Notes: generated by a model not told the origin, from the letters alone. A stretch of DNA of 42,002 nt from Ignavibacteriaceae bacterium (GCA_014879635.1 JACSRR010000207.1:1-42002); one strand, 5' to 3'; counted from the stretch's first letter, positions 24,740 to 33,742 are shown. Translations and numbers: made by a program.

Positions 24740-26668
24740 ATGAAAAACACATTAGCGAAATTTTTCGTAGTACTGTTCATTGTTGCAATGAACGGTATGA
24801 TAAACGCACAAAACAACCCCATCAATTTTGAGGCGGGCGGTCATGGTGCAACATGGACTTGGACTGTATTTGAAAACAATACAAATCCACCGGTAGAAAT
24901 TGTAGCTAATCCTGATCCGTCGGGAATAAATACATCTTCAACCGTTGCCAAGTTTACTGCATTGCAATCAGGAATGCCTTGGGCTGGTTTTGAATCACAA
25001 CACGGTTCTGATATCGGTACATTCACTTTGAACGCTTCAAACAGCACTGTTAAAATTATGGTTTGGAAATCTGTTATAAGTGATGTTGGACTAAAATTTG
25101 TTTTACCTAACGGTGAAGCATTACCGGAAATCAAAGTTGCTAATACATTGATTAACCAATGGGAAGAGCTAACATTTGATTTTTCAGGTAGAATAGGTCA
25201 TCCTGCAACTATTGGTCAAGACCAAATAGTAATTTTCCCTGATTTCACAACAAGAACGGCTGATCAAGTTATCTATATTGATAACATTACTTTTTCGGCA
25301 AGTGGACCGGTAGCGGGCGAACCAACAGTTGCAGCTCCAAATCCTACTCTTCCTGCTACAGATGTAATTTCCCTTTTCAGCAATGCTTATCCTAATGTAA
25401 CTGTTGATACTTGGTCAGCAGACTGGGATCAAGCAGATGTTGTTGATATACAAATTCAAGGTAACGACACAAAAAAATACACCAACTTAGTTTTTGCAGG
25501 TATCGAATTTACATCACAACCTATTAATGCTACCGCAATGACTCACTTTAACATGGATATTTGGACTCCTGACCCAACCGCAGCACCTGCAGTATTCAGA
25601 ATTAAATTAGTTGATTTTGGTGCAGACGGAGTTTTTGGCGGCGGTGATGATACAGAGCATGAAATTACATTATCCGCAAGTACAACACCCGGAATAACCA
25701 CCGGTAATTGGGTAAGTCTTAAAATTCCTTTTACTCTCTTTACAGGCTTAATCAATAGAGGTCATTTAGCACAATTGATTATTTCAGGTGATCCAAACAC
25801 TGTATATGTAGATAATGTGTATTTCTCTATTGGCGGCGGCGGCGGAACTCCTACAGTACCAACAGTAGCAGCTCCTACACCTAATGTACCGTCTTCAAAC
25901 GCAATTTCTCTATTTAGCAACGCTTATACTAATGTACCCGTTGACACTTGGTCAGCTTCATGGGATCAAGCAGATGTTGCAGATGTTCAAATTGCAGGAA
26001 ACGACACCAAATTATATACAAACTTAGTTTTTGCAGGTATTGAGTTTATCACACAAACAGTTAATGCAACTGCTATGACTCATTTCCACATGGATATTTG
26101 GACTCCGGATGCAACCTCAACAGGTGTATTTAGAATTAAATTAGTTGATTTTGGTGCTGACGGTGCTTTCGGCGGCGGTGATGATACAGAACATGAACTT
26201 ACTTTTAATGCATCTTCTACTCCTCCGTTAGTTACAGGTCAATGGGTAAGATTTGATATTCCGTTTACAGCTTTTACCGGATTAGTTAACAGAGGTCATT
26301 TAGCCCAGTTAATTATTTCAGGTGACCCTAACACAGTATATGTAGATAATGTTTATTTCCACAATATGCCTACAGATATCAAAGAAATTACAACCGAAAT
26401 ACCTTCTGATTTTTCATTAGGTCAGAATTATCCGAATCCGTTTAATCCGTCAACAGTTATCAACTTTACTTTACCCGAAGCATCAGAAGTAACTTTAAAA
26501 GTATATAATATGCTCGGTCAAGAAGTGAAAACACTAATAAATCAATCAATGAGTGCCGGAAAATATGAAGTCACTTTTGATGCCGCCGGTTTACCTTCAG
26601 GTAATTATATCTATACCCTGAATACCGGTAGTTCACAATTAGTGAAAAAAATGATGTTGATGAAATAA
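24740..26668 (+). CDS. T9SS-exported multi-module carbohydrate-binding-like protein 1
   Basis: The frame is open from 24659, but the GGGAGGG site and signal peptide (MKNTLAKFFVVLF, ending MINAQ) set the start at 24740, giving 642 residues. Modules in order: an N-terminal beta-sandwich (~residues 22-190) beginning NPINFEAGGHGATWTWTVFE, a type commonly attached to Bacteroidota glycosidases; two copies of the ~175-residue repeat module (from ~209 and ~388); and a C-terminal T9SS type A sorting domain starting LGQNYPNPFNPST and ending LVKKMMLMK. No glycosidase motif is seen, so a non-catalytic glucan-binding surface protein is inferred. It follows the GH17 lipoprotein after 40 bases. Confidence 0.78.
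   Translation: MKNTLAKFFVVLFIVAMNGMINAQNNPINFEAGGHGATWTWTVFENNTNPPVEIVANPDPSGINTSSTVAKFTALQSGMPWAGFESQHGSDIGTFTLNASNSTVKIMVWKSVISDVGLKFVLPNGEALPEIKVANTLINQWEELTFDFSGRIGHPATIGQDQIVIFPDFTTRTADQVIYIDNITFSASGPVAGEPTVAAPNPTLPATDVISLFSNAYPNVTVDTWSADWDQADVVDIQIQGNDTKKYTNLVFAGIEFTSQPINATAMTHFNMDIWTPDPTAAPAVFRIKLVDFGADGVFGGGDDTEHEITLSASTTPGITTGNWVSLKIPFTLFTGLINRGHLAQLIISGDPNTVYVDNVYFSIGGGGGTPTVPTVAAPTPNVPSSNAISLFSNAYTNVPVDTWSASWDQADVADVQIAGNDTKLYTNLVFAGIEFITQTVNATAMTHFHMDIWTPDATSTGVFRIKLVDFGADGAFGGGDDTEHELTFNASSTPPLVTGQWVRFDIPFTAFTGLVNRGHLAQLIISGDPNTVYVDNVYFHNMPTDIKEITTEIPSDFSLGQNYPNPFNPSTVINFTLPEASEVTLKVYNMLGQEVKTLINQSMSAGKYEVTFDAAGLPSGNYIYTLNTGSSQLVKKMMLMK
25362..26360 (+). repeat. Two tandem binding-module copies in T9SS protein 1
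   Basis: Copies begin near 25362 and 25900, separated by a Gly/Pro/Thr linker. The 62 bases at 26177-26238 are identical to 28151-28212 in the next gene. Confidence 0.88.
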
Positions 26669-26728
26669 TGAAAATTCACATTTGTACTAAACAAAGTGAT
26701 TTAATACTTTTTACCAAAAGGTAGTAAA

Positions 26729-28906
26729 ATGAAAAAGTTTAAAACTTTTATATTTGTGCTGATTCTGTTTTTTATATCAAACGGAATTTTATCAGCGCAA
26801 AGTAATCCGGTTAATTTTGAAACAGGCGGTTTTGGTGCCACATGGACATGGAATGTTTTTGAGAACGGAGACAATCCACCTGTTCAAATTATTCCTAACC
26901 CTGCTCCGGCAGGAGTAAACACATCGGCAACAGTTGCTAAATTTACTGTTAGAGTTGCCGGTGCACCGTGGGCTGGTACAATTACTCAAAATCAGGGTGT
27001 ATTCACTCTTGATTCAACCAATTGTACTATTAAAATAATGGTTTGGAAATCTGTAATAAGTGATGTAGGTATTAAATTTGAAGCAAATTTAGCCTCAACC
27101 GGAGAAATAAAAGTTGCTAATACACTTGTTAATCAATGGGAAGAACTGACATTTGATTTTTCAGGTAGAATTGGAGCACCATCTTCAACCAATATTGACG
27201 CTCTTATTGTATTCCCTGACTTTAATGCCAGAACAACCGAACACATAGTGTATTTTGATAATATAACTTTTTCACCAATATTAGCCGGTCCAACTACTCC
27301 TACAGTCGCTGCTCCTACACCAACATATCCCTCAGGAAATGTTATATCATTATTCAGTAATGCATATACTAATGTTCTAGTGGATACATGGTCAGCATCA
27401 TGGGATCAAGCAGATGTTGAAGATGTTTTAATTGCAGGAAACGATACCAAGAAATACACAAATCTTGTTTTTGCAGGTATTGAGTTTACTACTCAGCCGG
27501 TTAACGCTACTACAATGACTCATTTCCGTATGGATATTTGGACACCCGACCCTACTGCATTACCCGCAGTATTCAGAATCAAATTAGTTGATTTTGGAGC
27601 AAACGGCGTATTTGGCGGAGGTGATGATACGGAACATGAACTCATATTTAATGCTTCAACAAATCCTCCGTTAGTTACGGGTAACTGGCTCACCTTTAAT
27701 ATTCCTTTTACCGCTTTTACGGGATTGGTTAATAGAGGTCACCTTGCTCAGATGATAATTTCAGGCGATCCAAACACTGTTTTTGTTGATAATGTATTAT
27801 TTTATCAAGGTACCGTTGCACCTACAACACCAACTGTGGCTGCTCCGGCTCCGCCGTATCCTGCAGCTCAAGTAATTTCATTATTCAGCAATTCTTATCC
27901 AAATGTACTGGTTGATACATGGTCAGCATCATGGGATCAAGCAGATGTTGAAGATGTTTTAATTGCAGGAAACGACACCAAAAAATACACAAATCTTGTT
28001 TTTGCAGGAATTGAATTCACAACACAACCTATTAACGCTAGTCCGATGACACATTTCCACATGGATATATGGACCCCGGACCCAACTGCATTACCCGCAG
28101 TATTCAGAATTAAATTAGTTGATTTTGGAGCTAATGGTGTTTTTGGCGGAGGTGATGATACAGAACATGAACTTACTTTTAATGCATCTTCTACTCCTCC
28201 GTTAGTTACAGGCAATTGGATTGGTTTTGATATTCCTTTTTCTGCTTTTACTGGTTTAGTTAATAGAGGTCATCTTGCTCAATTGATTATTTCAGGCGAC
28301 CCAAACACAGTATTTGTAGATAATGTTTATTTCCACACGGGAATTGTTCCTGTTGAGTTAACAAGCTTTACTGCTTCTGTGGTTGATGAATCTGTGGTGC
28401 TTAATTGGACAACAGCTTCAGAAACAAACAATCAGGGCTTTTCAATTGAAAAAAGTTCGGATAATAGTGAATTTTCACAGGTTCATTTTGTTTCCGGTAA
28501 CGGTACAACACTTGAAACTTCACTTTATACTTATACTGATAATCAAGTTTTACCCGGTAAATCTTATTACCGCTTAAAACAAATTGATTTTGACGGTACT
28601 TTTGCATATTCACCTGTTGTTGAAGTAAATATTGAATTACCCGTTATTTACTCATTAGAGCAAAATTATCCTAATCCGTTCAACCCTTCAACTAAAATTA
28701 GTTTTTCGCTGCCCGCAACAAGTGAAGTATCTTTAAAGGTATTTAACATGTTAGGACAAGAGATGGCTACTTTAGTTAGCGGAATGATGAACGCAGGAAA
28801 ATATGATATCGCGTTTGACGCATCAGATTTTGCTTCAGGAAATTACATTTATGTACTTTCTGCAGGTAGTTTCAAATCTGTTAAAAAAATGATTTTAATC
28901 AAGTAA
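26729..28906 (+). CDS. T9SS-exported multi-module carbohydrate-binding-like protein 2
   Basis: A 725-residue paralogue of the preceding protein, with a signal peptide (ending ILSAQ), the same N-terminal sandwich module (SNPVNFETGGFGATWTWNVF) and two repeat modules (from ~205 and ~385). It then has an extra Ig/fibronectin-like domain around residues 540-638 (VELTSFTASVVDESVVLNWT) before the T9SS type A tail (LEQNYPNPFNPST to the end at MILIK). No catalytic residues are recognised. The two repeat modules inside this gene are nearly identical over long DNA stretches. It probably sits on the outer surface, attached by the T9SS machinery, and binds beta-glucan. Confidence 0.78.
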   Translation: MKKFKTFIFVLILFFISNGILSAQSNPVNFETGGFGATWTWNVFENGDNPPVQIIPNPAPAGVNTSATVAKFTVRVAGAPWAGTITQNQGVFTLDSTNCTIKIMVWKSVISDVGIKFEANLASTGEIKVANTLVNQWEELTFDFSGRIGAPSSTNIDALIVFPDFNARTTEHIVYFDNITFSPILAGPTTPTVAAPTPTYPSGNVISLFSNAYTNVLVDTWSASWDQADVEDVLIAGNDTKKYTNLVFAGIEFTTQPVNATTMTHFRMDIWTPDPTALPAVFRIKLVDFGANGVFGGGDDTEHELIFNASTNPPLVTGNWLTFNIPFTAFTGLVNRGHLAQMIISGDPNTVFVDNVLFYQGTVAPTTPTVAAPAPPYPAAQVISLFSNSYPNVLVDTWSASWDQADVEDVLIAGNDTKKYTNLVFAGIEFTTQPINASPMTHFHMDIWTPDPTALPAVFRIKLVDFGANGVFGGGDDTEHELTFNASSTPPLVTGNWIGFDIPFSAFTGLVNRGHLAQLIISGDPNTVFVDNVYFHTGIVPVELTSFTASVVDESVVLNWTTASETNNQGFSIEKSSDNSEFSQVHFVSGNGTTLETSLYTYTDNQVLPGKSYYRLKQIDFDGTFAYSPVVEVNIELPVIYSLEQNYPNPFNPSTKISFSLPATSEVSLKVFNMLGQEMATLVSGMMNAGKYDIAFDASDFASGNYIYVLSAGSFKSVKKMILIK
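27341..28335 (+). repeat. Two tandem binding-module copies in T9SS protein 2
   Basis: Copies start near 27341 and 27880. Bases 27383-27444 are identical to 27914-27975 (62 bases, offset 531), pointing to recent duplication or gene conversion. Confidence 0.9.
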
Positions 28907-28927
28907 TTTTAATCGAATGTTATTTTT

Positions 28928-28965
28928 GCCGGTGCTTGTTTCTAAGGCACCGGCATTTATATTTT
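28928..28965 (+). terminator. Rho-independent terminator after T9SS protein 2
   Basis: GCCGGTGC (28928-28935) pairs perfectly with GCACCGGC (28947-28954) across an 11-base loop. An AT-rich tract, ATTTATATTTT, follows. It probably ends the main glucan transcript. Confidence 0.85.
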
Positions 28966-29021
28966 AAATTTTTTAAATACATAGTTTCCCTTAGTCACAA
29001 CTACAAAATTTCATAAAGAGT

Positions 29022-32000
29022 ATGAGCACACAACAGATTTACATTTTGAACCAAGAGAGTAAAATTACTGATTCACCCGTAAAAGGGGAGTTTGTAAAAC
29101 TAAATGACGAAACATTCTATAAAATTTCAAATTACGACAGAATGGATCCTTTCTTGGTGAGCATTGTTAGCGCTACCGATCATTGGATGTTTATTTCAAG
29201 TAAAGGGGGGCTTACTGCAGGGAGAAAAAACTCCGATAATGCAATTTTTCAATATTCAAACGATGATATTCTTCACGATAATAATGAAATTACGGGGAGT
29301 AAAACTATCATTAAAGTTTTGGATAATGAAAAGCTTCATTTATGGGAGCCCTTTTCTGAAAGGTATCGTGGTGTTTACTCAGTCACTAAAAACTTGTATA
29401 AAAATACTTCAAGTACCGAAATAATTTTCGAAGAAATTAATCATGACCTTAAACTTAAATTTTATTATAGCTGGACTTTCAGCGAAAAATACGGAATTGT
29501 TAAAACTTCAAAAATCTTTAACGAAAATGAAATTAAGAAAGAAATTGAGATCTTAGACGGAATTCAAAACATCCTGCCTTCAGGAGTGTATCAAAAATTA
29601 CAAACAGAATTCAGTACTTTAATAGACGGATATAAGAAAAATGAAATTATTCATGGCAGTGGCGTAGGATTATTTACGCTCAGTTCAATTCCATCGGATA
29701 GAGCTCTACCCGCAGAATCTCTATTGGCAACAACGGCGTGGTCAGCGGGAATAGATGTAGAAAAATATTTACTCAGTTCAAAACAACTTTCAAAATTCAG
29801 AGATAATATTCCGGTTGAAGAAGAACTTAATAAAAACGGAATAAGGGGCTCGTTTTTGATTACCTCTAAATTAAATCTAGAGGCACACGGTTCTCAATTT
29901 TGGCTGTTCCCCGTTGAAGTTAATCAAAACGCAGGCGATATTGTAAAATTAATTAAAACTAAATCTGATAAAGATGTTTTAATAAGCGTAATAGAAGATA
30001 TTAAAGAGAGCAAAAAACAATTAATAAGAATTGTGTATCAGTCTGATGGTGCACAGCTTACCGGTAGCAAGTTAAATTCGGCGAGACATTTTTCAAATGT
30101 TTTGTTTAATGTAATGCGCGGCGGTATTTTTAGCAATTCTTACATTGTTGAGAAGAAAGATTTTATTTCCTTTGTTAACAAAGCAAACCCTTTTGTTTTA
30201 AAAGCTCACAAATTGTTTTTTGAAAAACTTGAGAATGAAATTTCAATAATTGAGTTACAGGAAAAAGTTAAAACTTTAGACGATCCGCATTTTACACGGA
30301 TTGCACTTGAATATATGCCGCTCACTTTTAGCAGAAGACACGGTGACCCAAGCAGGCCATGGAACACATTCTCAATTGATATAAAAGATGAGTACGGCGA
30401 AAAAATCCTTAATTATCAAGGTAATTGGAGAGATATTTTCCAAAATTGGGAAGCACTCAGTTTATCATATCCTAAATATCTAGAATCTATGATTGCCAAG
30501 TTTCTTAATAATTCAACGGCTGACGGTTATAACCCTTACAGGGTATTCCGTGATGGTTTTGATTGGGAAGTCCCTGAGCATGATAATCCTTGGGCAAATA
30601 TTGGTTATTGGGGCGATCATCAAATTATTTATTTATTAAAATTATTGGAGCTTTCAGAAAAATTTAATCCCGGCTCATTAGAAAACTTTTTAGACACTAA
30701 ACTCTTTACTTTCGCAAATGTACCGTATAGAATTAAATTATACCAAGATATAGTAAAAGACCCGCGAAATACAATAGTGTTTGATGACGAATTAAATTCG
30801 CAATTAATTGAGAGCGAGAAATTATTTGGTTCGGATAGTAAATTCTTAAAGAAGAAGGATAATACTTTAGTTCAAGTTAATTTAACAGAAAAACTCTTAA
30901 TTCACCTTTTAGTTAAGATGTCTAATTTTGTACCCGGCGGCGGAATTTGGATGAATACTCAAAGACCGGAGTGGAACGACGCTAAAAATGCATTAGTAGG
31001 TTACGGCGTTTCAATGGTTACCTTGTACTATATCAGACGCTTTGTCAATTTCCTTCAAAAATTATTAAAAGAATCTTCGAGGAAGAATTTTGTTGTTTCG
31101 GAAGAGATTAAGACATTCTTCACTGGTGTTACCGGTGCGCTCTCTGAAGCTGTTGCCTCTAAAAACGGGGGAATTGATGACTTTAAAAGGAAAATCATAG
31201 TTGATAAATTAGGGGCTGCCGGCTCTGATTTCAGAAGTAAGATTTATCAAAGTGGTTTTTCAAATATTGACAAAGAAATTACTACCGATTCAATTTTGCA
31301 ATTTTGTGAGCAATGCATCACAATTATCGATAGCACAATTGACGAAAATAAGAGGGAAGACGGGTTATACCATTCTTACAATGTTTTGAGGATTTCGGAT
31401 AATAAACTTGGAATCTCCAATCTATACGAAATGCTTGAGGGGCAGGTAGCAGTTTTAAGTTCCGGTTATTTAACTACCGAAGACGCATTAAAATTATTAC
31501 GAGCCTTAAAGGAAAGCAAACTCTATAGACAAGACCAAAATAGTTATATGCTTTATCCAAACAAAAAGTTACCCTCTTTTATGGAGAAAAATCTAATTTC
31601 CGAAGATTTAGTCAAAAAGTCAAAACTATTCAACTATTTGATTTCTGAGGGGAATAAAAAGATAATTTACCGTGATATAAATGGCGGTATTCATTTCCAA
31701 AGCGATATAATTAATTCCGAAGAGCTAAAAAACAAATTAGACTCTTTAAGTGACCCTAAGCTTAAAAAATATGCCGAAGAAGAACTATCGCTCATAATGG
31801 AAATTCACGAAAAAACTTTCTGCCACAGTGAATTTACGGGCAGGGCTACAACTTTCTTCAAATATGAGGGTTTGGGTTCTATTTATTGGCACATGGTTTC
31901 TAAACTGCTTGTAGCCGTTGGCGAAGCTTATATCAAAGCTTTTTCAGAAAAATCAACAGAGGAACAATTAACCACACTAAAAAGTATCTACTATGATATA

Positions 32001-32486
32001 AAAGACGGAATTGGTGCCGGAAAACAACCCGCCGAATTTGGTGCTTTCCCTACTGACCCTTATTCTCATACGCCTATTTTCTCGGGAGTTCAACAACCGG
32101 GTATGACCGGTCAGGTTAAAGAGGATTTAATTGCACGGTTTAAAGAATCAGGTGTTAGAGTAGAACACGGTAAGATATTAATTTCGCCATCTCTTTTAGA
32201 TAAAGAAGAGTTTTTGGCGGAAGATGAAATTTTTGAATACTTAGATGTGCAAGGAAATGAAAGGCAAATCTTGTGTAAAAAAGGCTCATTAGCCTTTACA
32301 CTTTGTCAAGTGCCTGTTATTTTCCGGTTTTCAAACTCAAACGGTATATCGGTTCAAAAAGTATCCGGTGAAATACTTAAAATTGACGGACTTGAACTAA
32401 ACGAAGAACTGTGTAACTCCATATTCTTGCGTAACGGTAATATTCTAAGTGTGGAAGTTGAAATTACTCCTCAATTAATTACCTAA
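29022..32486 (+). CDS. Large cytoplasmic protein resembling GH149/GH161 beta-1,3-glucan phosphorylase
   Basis: A 1154-residue protein with no signal peptide or membrane segment. It has the size and layout of glycan phosphorylases related to family GH94: an N-terminal beta-sandwich (to ~residue 300; DHWMFISSKGGLTAGRKNSD) and an (alpha/alpha)6 barrel with SRRHGDPSRPWNTFSID near 443, ANIGYWGDHQIIYLLKLLE near 526 (its Asp is a candidate catalytic acid), TQRPEWNDAKNALVGYGVSM near 646 and AFPTDPYSHTPIFSGVQQPG near 1007. Enzymes of this type split beta-1,3-gluco-oligosaccharides with phosphate to glucose 1-phosphate. The call is from recalled family features and context, not from a search. It stands after a terminator with its own leader, so it may be transcribed separately. 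Confidence 0.58.
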   Translation: MSTQQIYILNQESKITDSPVKGEFVKLNDETFYKISNYDRMDPFLVSIVSATDHWMFISSKGGLTAGRKNSDNAIFQYSNDDILHDNNEITGSKTIIKVLDNEKLHLWEPFSERYRGVYSVTKNLYKNTSSTEIIFEEINHDLKLKFYYSWTFSEKYGIVKTSKIFNENEIKKEIEILDGIQNILPSGVYQKLQTEFSTLIDGYKKNEIIHGSGVGLFTLSSIPSDRALPAESLLATTAWSAGIDVEKYLLSSKQLSKFRDNIPVEEELNKNGIRGSFLITSKLNLEAHGSQFWLFPVEVNQNAGDIVKLIKTKSDKDVLISVIEDIKESKKQLIRIVYQSDGAQLTGSKLNSARHFSNVLFNVMRGGIFSNSYIVEKKDFISFVNKANPFVLKAHKLFFEKLENEISIIELQEKVKTLDDPHFTRIALEYMPLTFSRRHGDPSRPWNTFSIDIKDEYGEKILNYQGNWRDIFQNWEALSLSYPKYLESMIAKFLNNSTADGYNPYRVFRDGFDWEVPEHDNPWANIGYWGDHQIIYLLKLLELSEKFNPGSLENFLDTKLFTFANVPYRIKLYQDIVKDPRNTIVFDDELNSQLIESEKLFGSDSKFLKKKDNTLVQVNLTEKLLIHLLVKMSNFVPGGGIWMNTQRPEWNDAKNALVGYGVSMVTLYYIRRFVNFLQKLLKESSRKNFVVSEEIKTFFTGVTGALSEAVASKNGGIDDFKRKIIVDKLGAAGSDFRSKIYQSGFSNIDKEITTDSILQFCEQCITIIDSTIDENKREDGLYHSYNVLRISDNKLGISNLYEMLEGQVAVLSSGYLTTEDALKLLRALKESKLYRQDQNSYMLYPNKKLPSFMEKNLISEDLVKKSKLFNYLISEGNKKIIYRDINGGIHFQSDIINSEELKNKLDSLSDPKLKKYAEEELSLIMEIHEKTFCHSEFTGRATTFFKYEGLGSIYWHMVSKLLVAVGEAYIKAFSEKSTEEQLTTLKSIYYDIKDGIGAGKQPAEFGAFPTDPYSHTPIFSGVQQPGMTGQVKEDLIARFKESGVRVEHGKILISPSLLDKEEFLAEDEIFEYLDVQGNERQILCKKGSLAFTLCQVPVIFRFSNSNGISVQKVSGEILKIDGLELNEELCNSIFLRNGNILSVEVEITPQLIT

Positions 32487-32533
32487 AAGCAGAGTGAACT
32501 AAACAGTATTCGAATTAAATTTTGCCGTAAAAA

Positions 32534-32965
32534 TTAAGATTTCTTGTTTTTGATAAGTAAATCTAAAGTCAGCTTATCGGGTATTCCGGCAAAGTATTTT
32601 TTTAGGACTTCTTCAAAAACGCGGCTTTTATTATTTACCTGACCGAAAAGAGTCATACAGGATTTGAGTTTAAGGGAATCTATTACACCAAAGATTTCAA
32701 CAGGGTTACTTTGATTTAACGATAAGAGTAATTCTGAAATCTCTATTAATCTGATTCCCAATATATTGTGATTTAAGAATTCTTCAGCTTCTTCAATATT
32801 TGCTATACCGTAATGAACAGCATAGTGACTGTTCCCGAGCCCTTTAAGTTGAGGGAAAATGTACCACATCCAATGACCGGTTTTCTTTCCGTGACTAATC
32901 TCGTCAAAAGCCTTTTTGTAATCACTATTTTGAGCGTCAAGAAAGCGCTGTAGGTTATACTTCAT
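32534..32965 (-). CDS. DUF1810 family protein
   Basis: A 143-residue protein matching the DUF1810 family of unknown function: LQRFLDAQNSDYKKAFDEIS at the start, then KTGHWMWYIFPQLKGLGNSH (residues 32-51) and FGVIDSLKLKSCMTLFGQV. The frame is open to 33010, but the ATG at 32965 begins the domain directly and is preferred; no clear ribosome site exists for either. It is convergent with the phosphorylase gene and next to the repeat-rich gap, with no operon partner. Confidence 0.88.
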   Translation of the reverse strand: MKYNLQRFLDAQNSDYKKAFDEISHGKKTGHWMWYIFPQLKGLGNSHYAVHYGIANIEEAEEFLNHNILGIRLIEISELLLSLNQSNPVEIFGVIDSLKLKSCMTLFGQVNNKSRVFEEVLKKYFAGIPDKLTLDLLIKNKKS

Positions 32966-33298
32966 TAATATAAACTTTATTAATTTTGAAACGAAATTAA
33001 TATATTTCATTCGTATTGAAAAATGGAGTCCAATTTCTGAAACTTTTTGATTGTCTTGTCCTAAATATGGTTGTCACTAATTTAGTGAATAAAAAATATA
33101 AATGATTAAGTGAAGTCAAAATCTCATAGGGATTGTTAAATGCTGTATTGTGATATATTAGAAAAATTCTATTGATTGTCCCGTTAATTACAACTCACCT
33201 CAATCCCGATTGGGTCGGAATGGGAATCAGGGCAGTTTCCCCTCTGCGTGCACTTTGCTTAATAAAATAATATATCTAGAAATACCAAAATGTTTTTT

Positions 33299-33317
33299 GA
33301 CGCCGGAGGTGTCACAT
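33299..33317 (+). repeat. GACGCCGGAGG intergenic element, copy 1
   Basis: GACGCCGGAGGTGTCACAT, preceded by a T-run. TGACGCC and GGTGTCA form a 7-pair stem with one G-T wobble around GGA. Identical to copy 2, with the T5 before it included. Confidence 0.88.
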
Positions 33318-33336
33318 GAAAAAGTAGTTGACAAAA

Positions 33337-33377
33337 TTAGTGGGTAGTTCGCTACGCTTGCAGTGGATAGTGGGTAG
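33337..33377 (+). repeat. 41-base direct repeat, copy 1
   Basis: Begins TTAGTGGGTAGTTCGCTACG and ends in TGGGTAG. It matches 33760-33800 at all but two positions. Confidence 0.9.
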
Positions 33378-33400
33378 AAAAACGCAGTTGATAGTTCTCC

Positions 33401-33433
33401 CGATCCCGACTCTTGTCGGGATTGTCGGGATCG
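33401..33433. repeat. Palindrome CGATCCCGAC / GTCGGGATCG
   Basis: A perfect 10-base inverted pair at 33401-33410 and 33424-33433, with a further internal GTCGGGA copy at 33415-33421 that allows an alternative pairing. The related but imperfect element is at 33203-33225. Confidence 0.85.
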
Positions 33434-33540
33434 CTGGCAGCAAAAATTCTTTTTTAAAAAAACACCGGTGGCTTAAATTTAAGATAATTTGCCAAACAGA
33501 GAACACACAGGGGAAAAGTGAAAAACACAAATTTATTTTT

Positions 33541-33559
33541 GACGCCGGAGGTGTCACAT
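33541..33559 (+). repeat. GACGCCGGAGG intergenic element, copy 2
   Basis: Identical 19 bases to copy 1, also preceded by T5. Confidence 0.9.
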
Positions 33560-33590
33560 ATTTGTAGTATAAAAGAAATTTAGAATTGTT

Positions 33591-33612
33591 CGACCCCGGA
33601 GGCGGTCGCATA
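33591..33612 (+). repeat. GACCCCGGAGG intergenic element, copy 3 (variant)
   Basis: CGACCCCGGAGGCGGTCGCAT is a related element 50 bases after copy 2. The stem CGACC/GGTCG is kept although the bases differ, which looks like compensatory change. Confidence 0.75.
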
Positions 33613-33628
33613 TAATTAGAAAAATTGT

Positions 33629-33656
33629 TTAGTGGGCTGTCAAAGTTAGTGGGTAG
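33629..33656 (+). repeat. 28-base direct repeat, copy 1
   Basis: TTAGTGGGCTGTCAAAGT followed by TAGTGGGTAG. Identical to 33743-33770; the second copy runs into the 41-base repeat. Confidence 0.9.
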
Positions 33657-33675
33657 ATGCGAAACGCAGTTGGGG

Positions 33676-33701
33676 AAGTTCGGAGTTCGGAGTTCGAGGT
33701 T
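33676..33701. repeat. Left arm of a long imperfect inverted repeat
   Basis: AAGTTCGGAGT, a 6-base spacer, then TTCGAGGTT. The right arm at 33814-33840 has the reverse complement of both parts. The arm itself contains a tandem GTTCGGA. Confidence 0.85.
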
Positions 33702-33742
33702 AAAATAACTCTGTGCTCTCTGCGTGCTCTGCGGTTGATAAA

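Noticed and set aside
24740-28906. GH16 catalytic domains in the two T9SS proteins
   Set aside because: The modules are often found attached to GH16 enzymes, but no ExDxxE active site occurs in either protein.
33312-33611. Open frames of 79 and 99 codons on both strands
   Set aside because: They read through the hairpin elements and direct repeats; no ribosome site, no coding character, and peptides dictated by repeat DNA.
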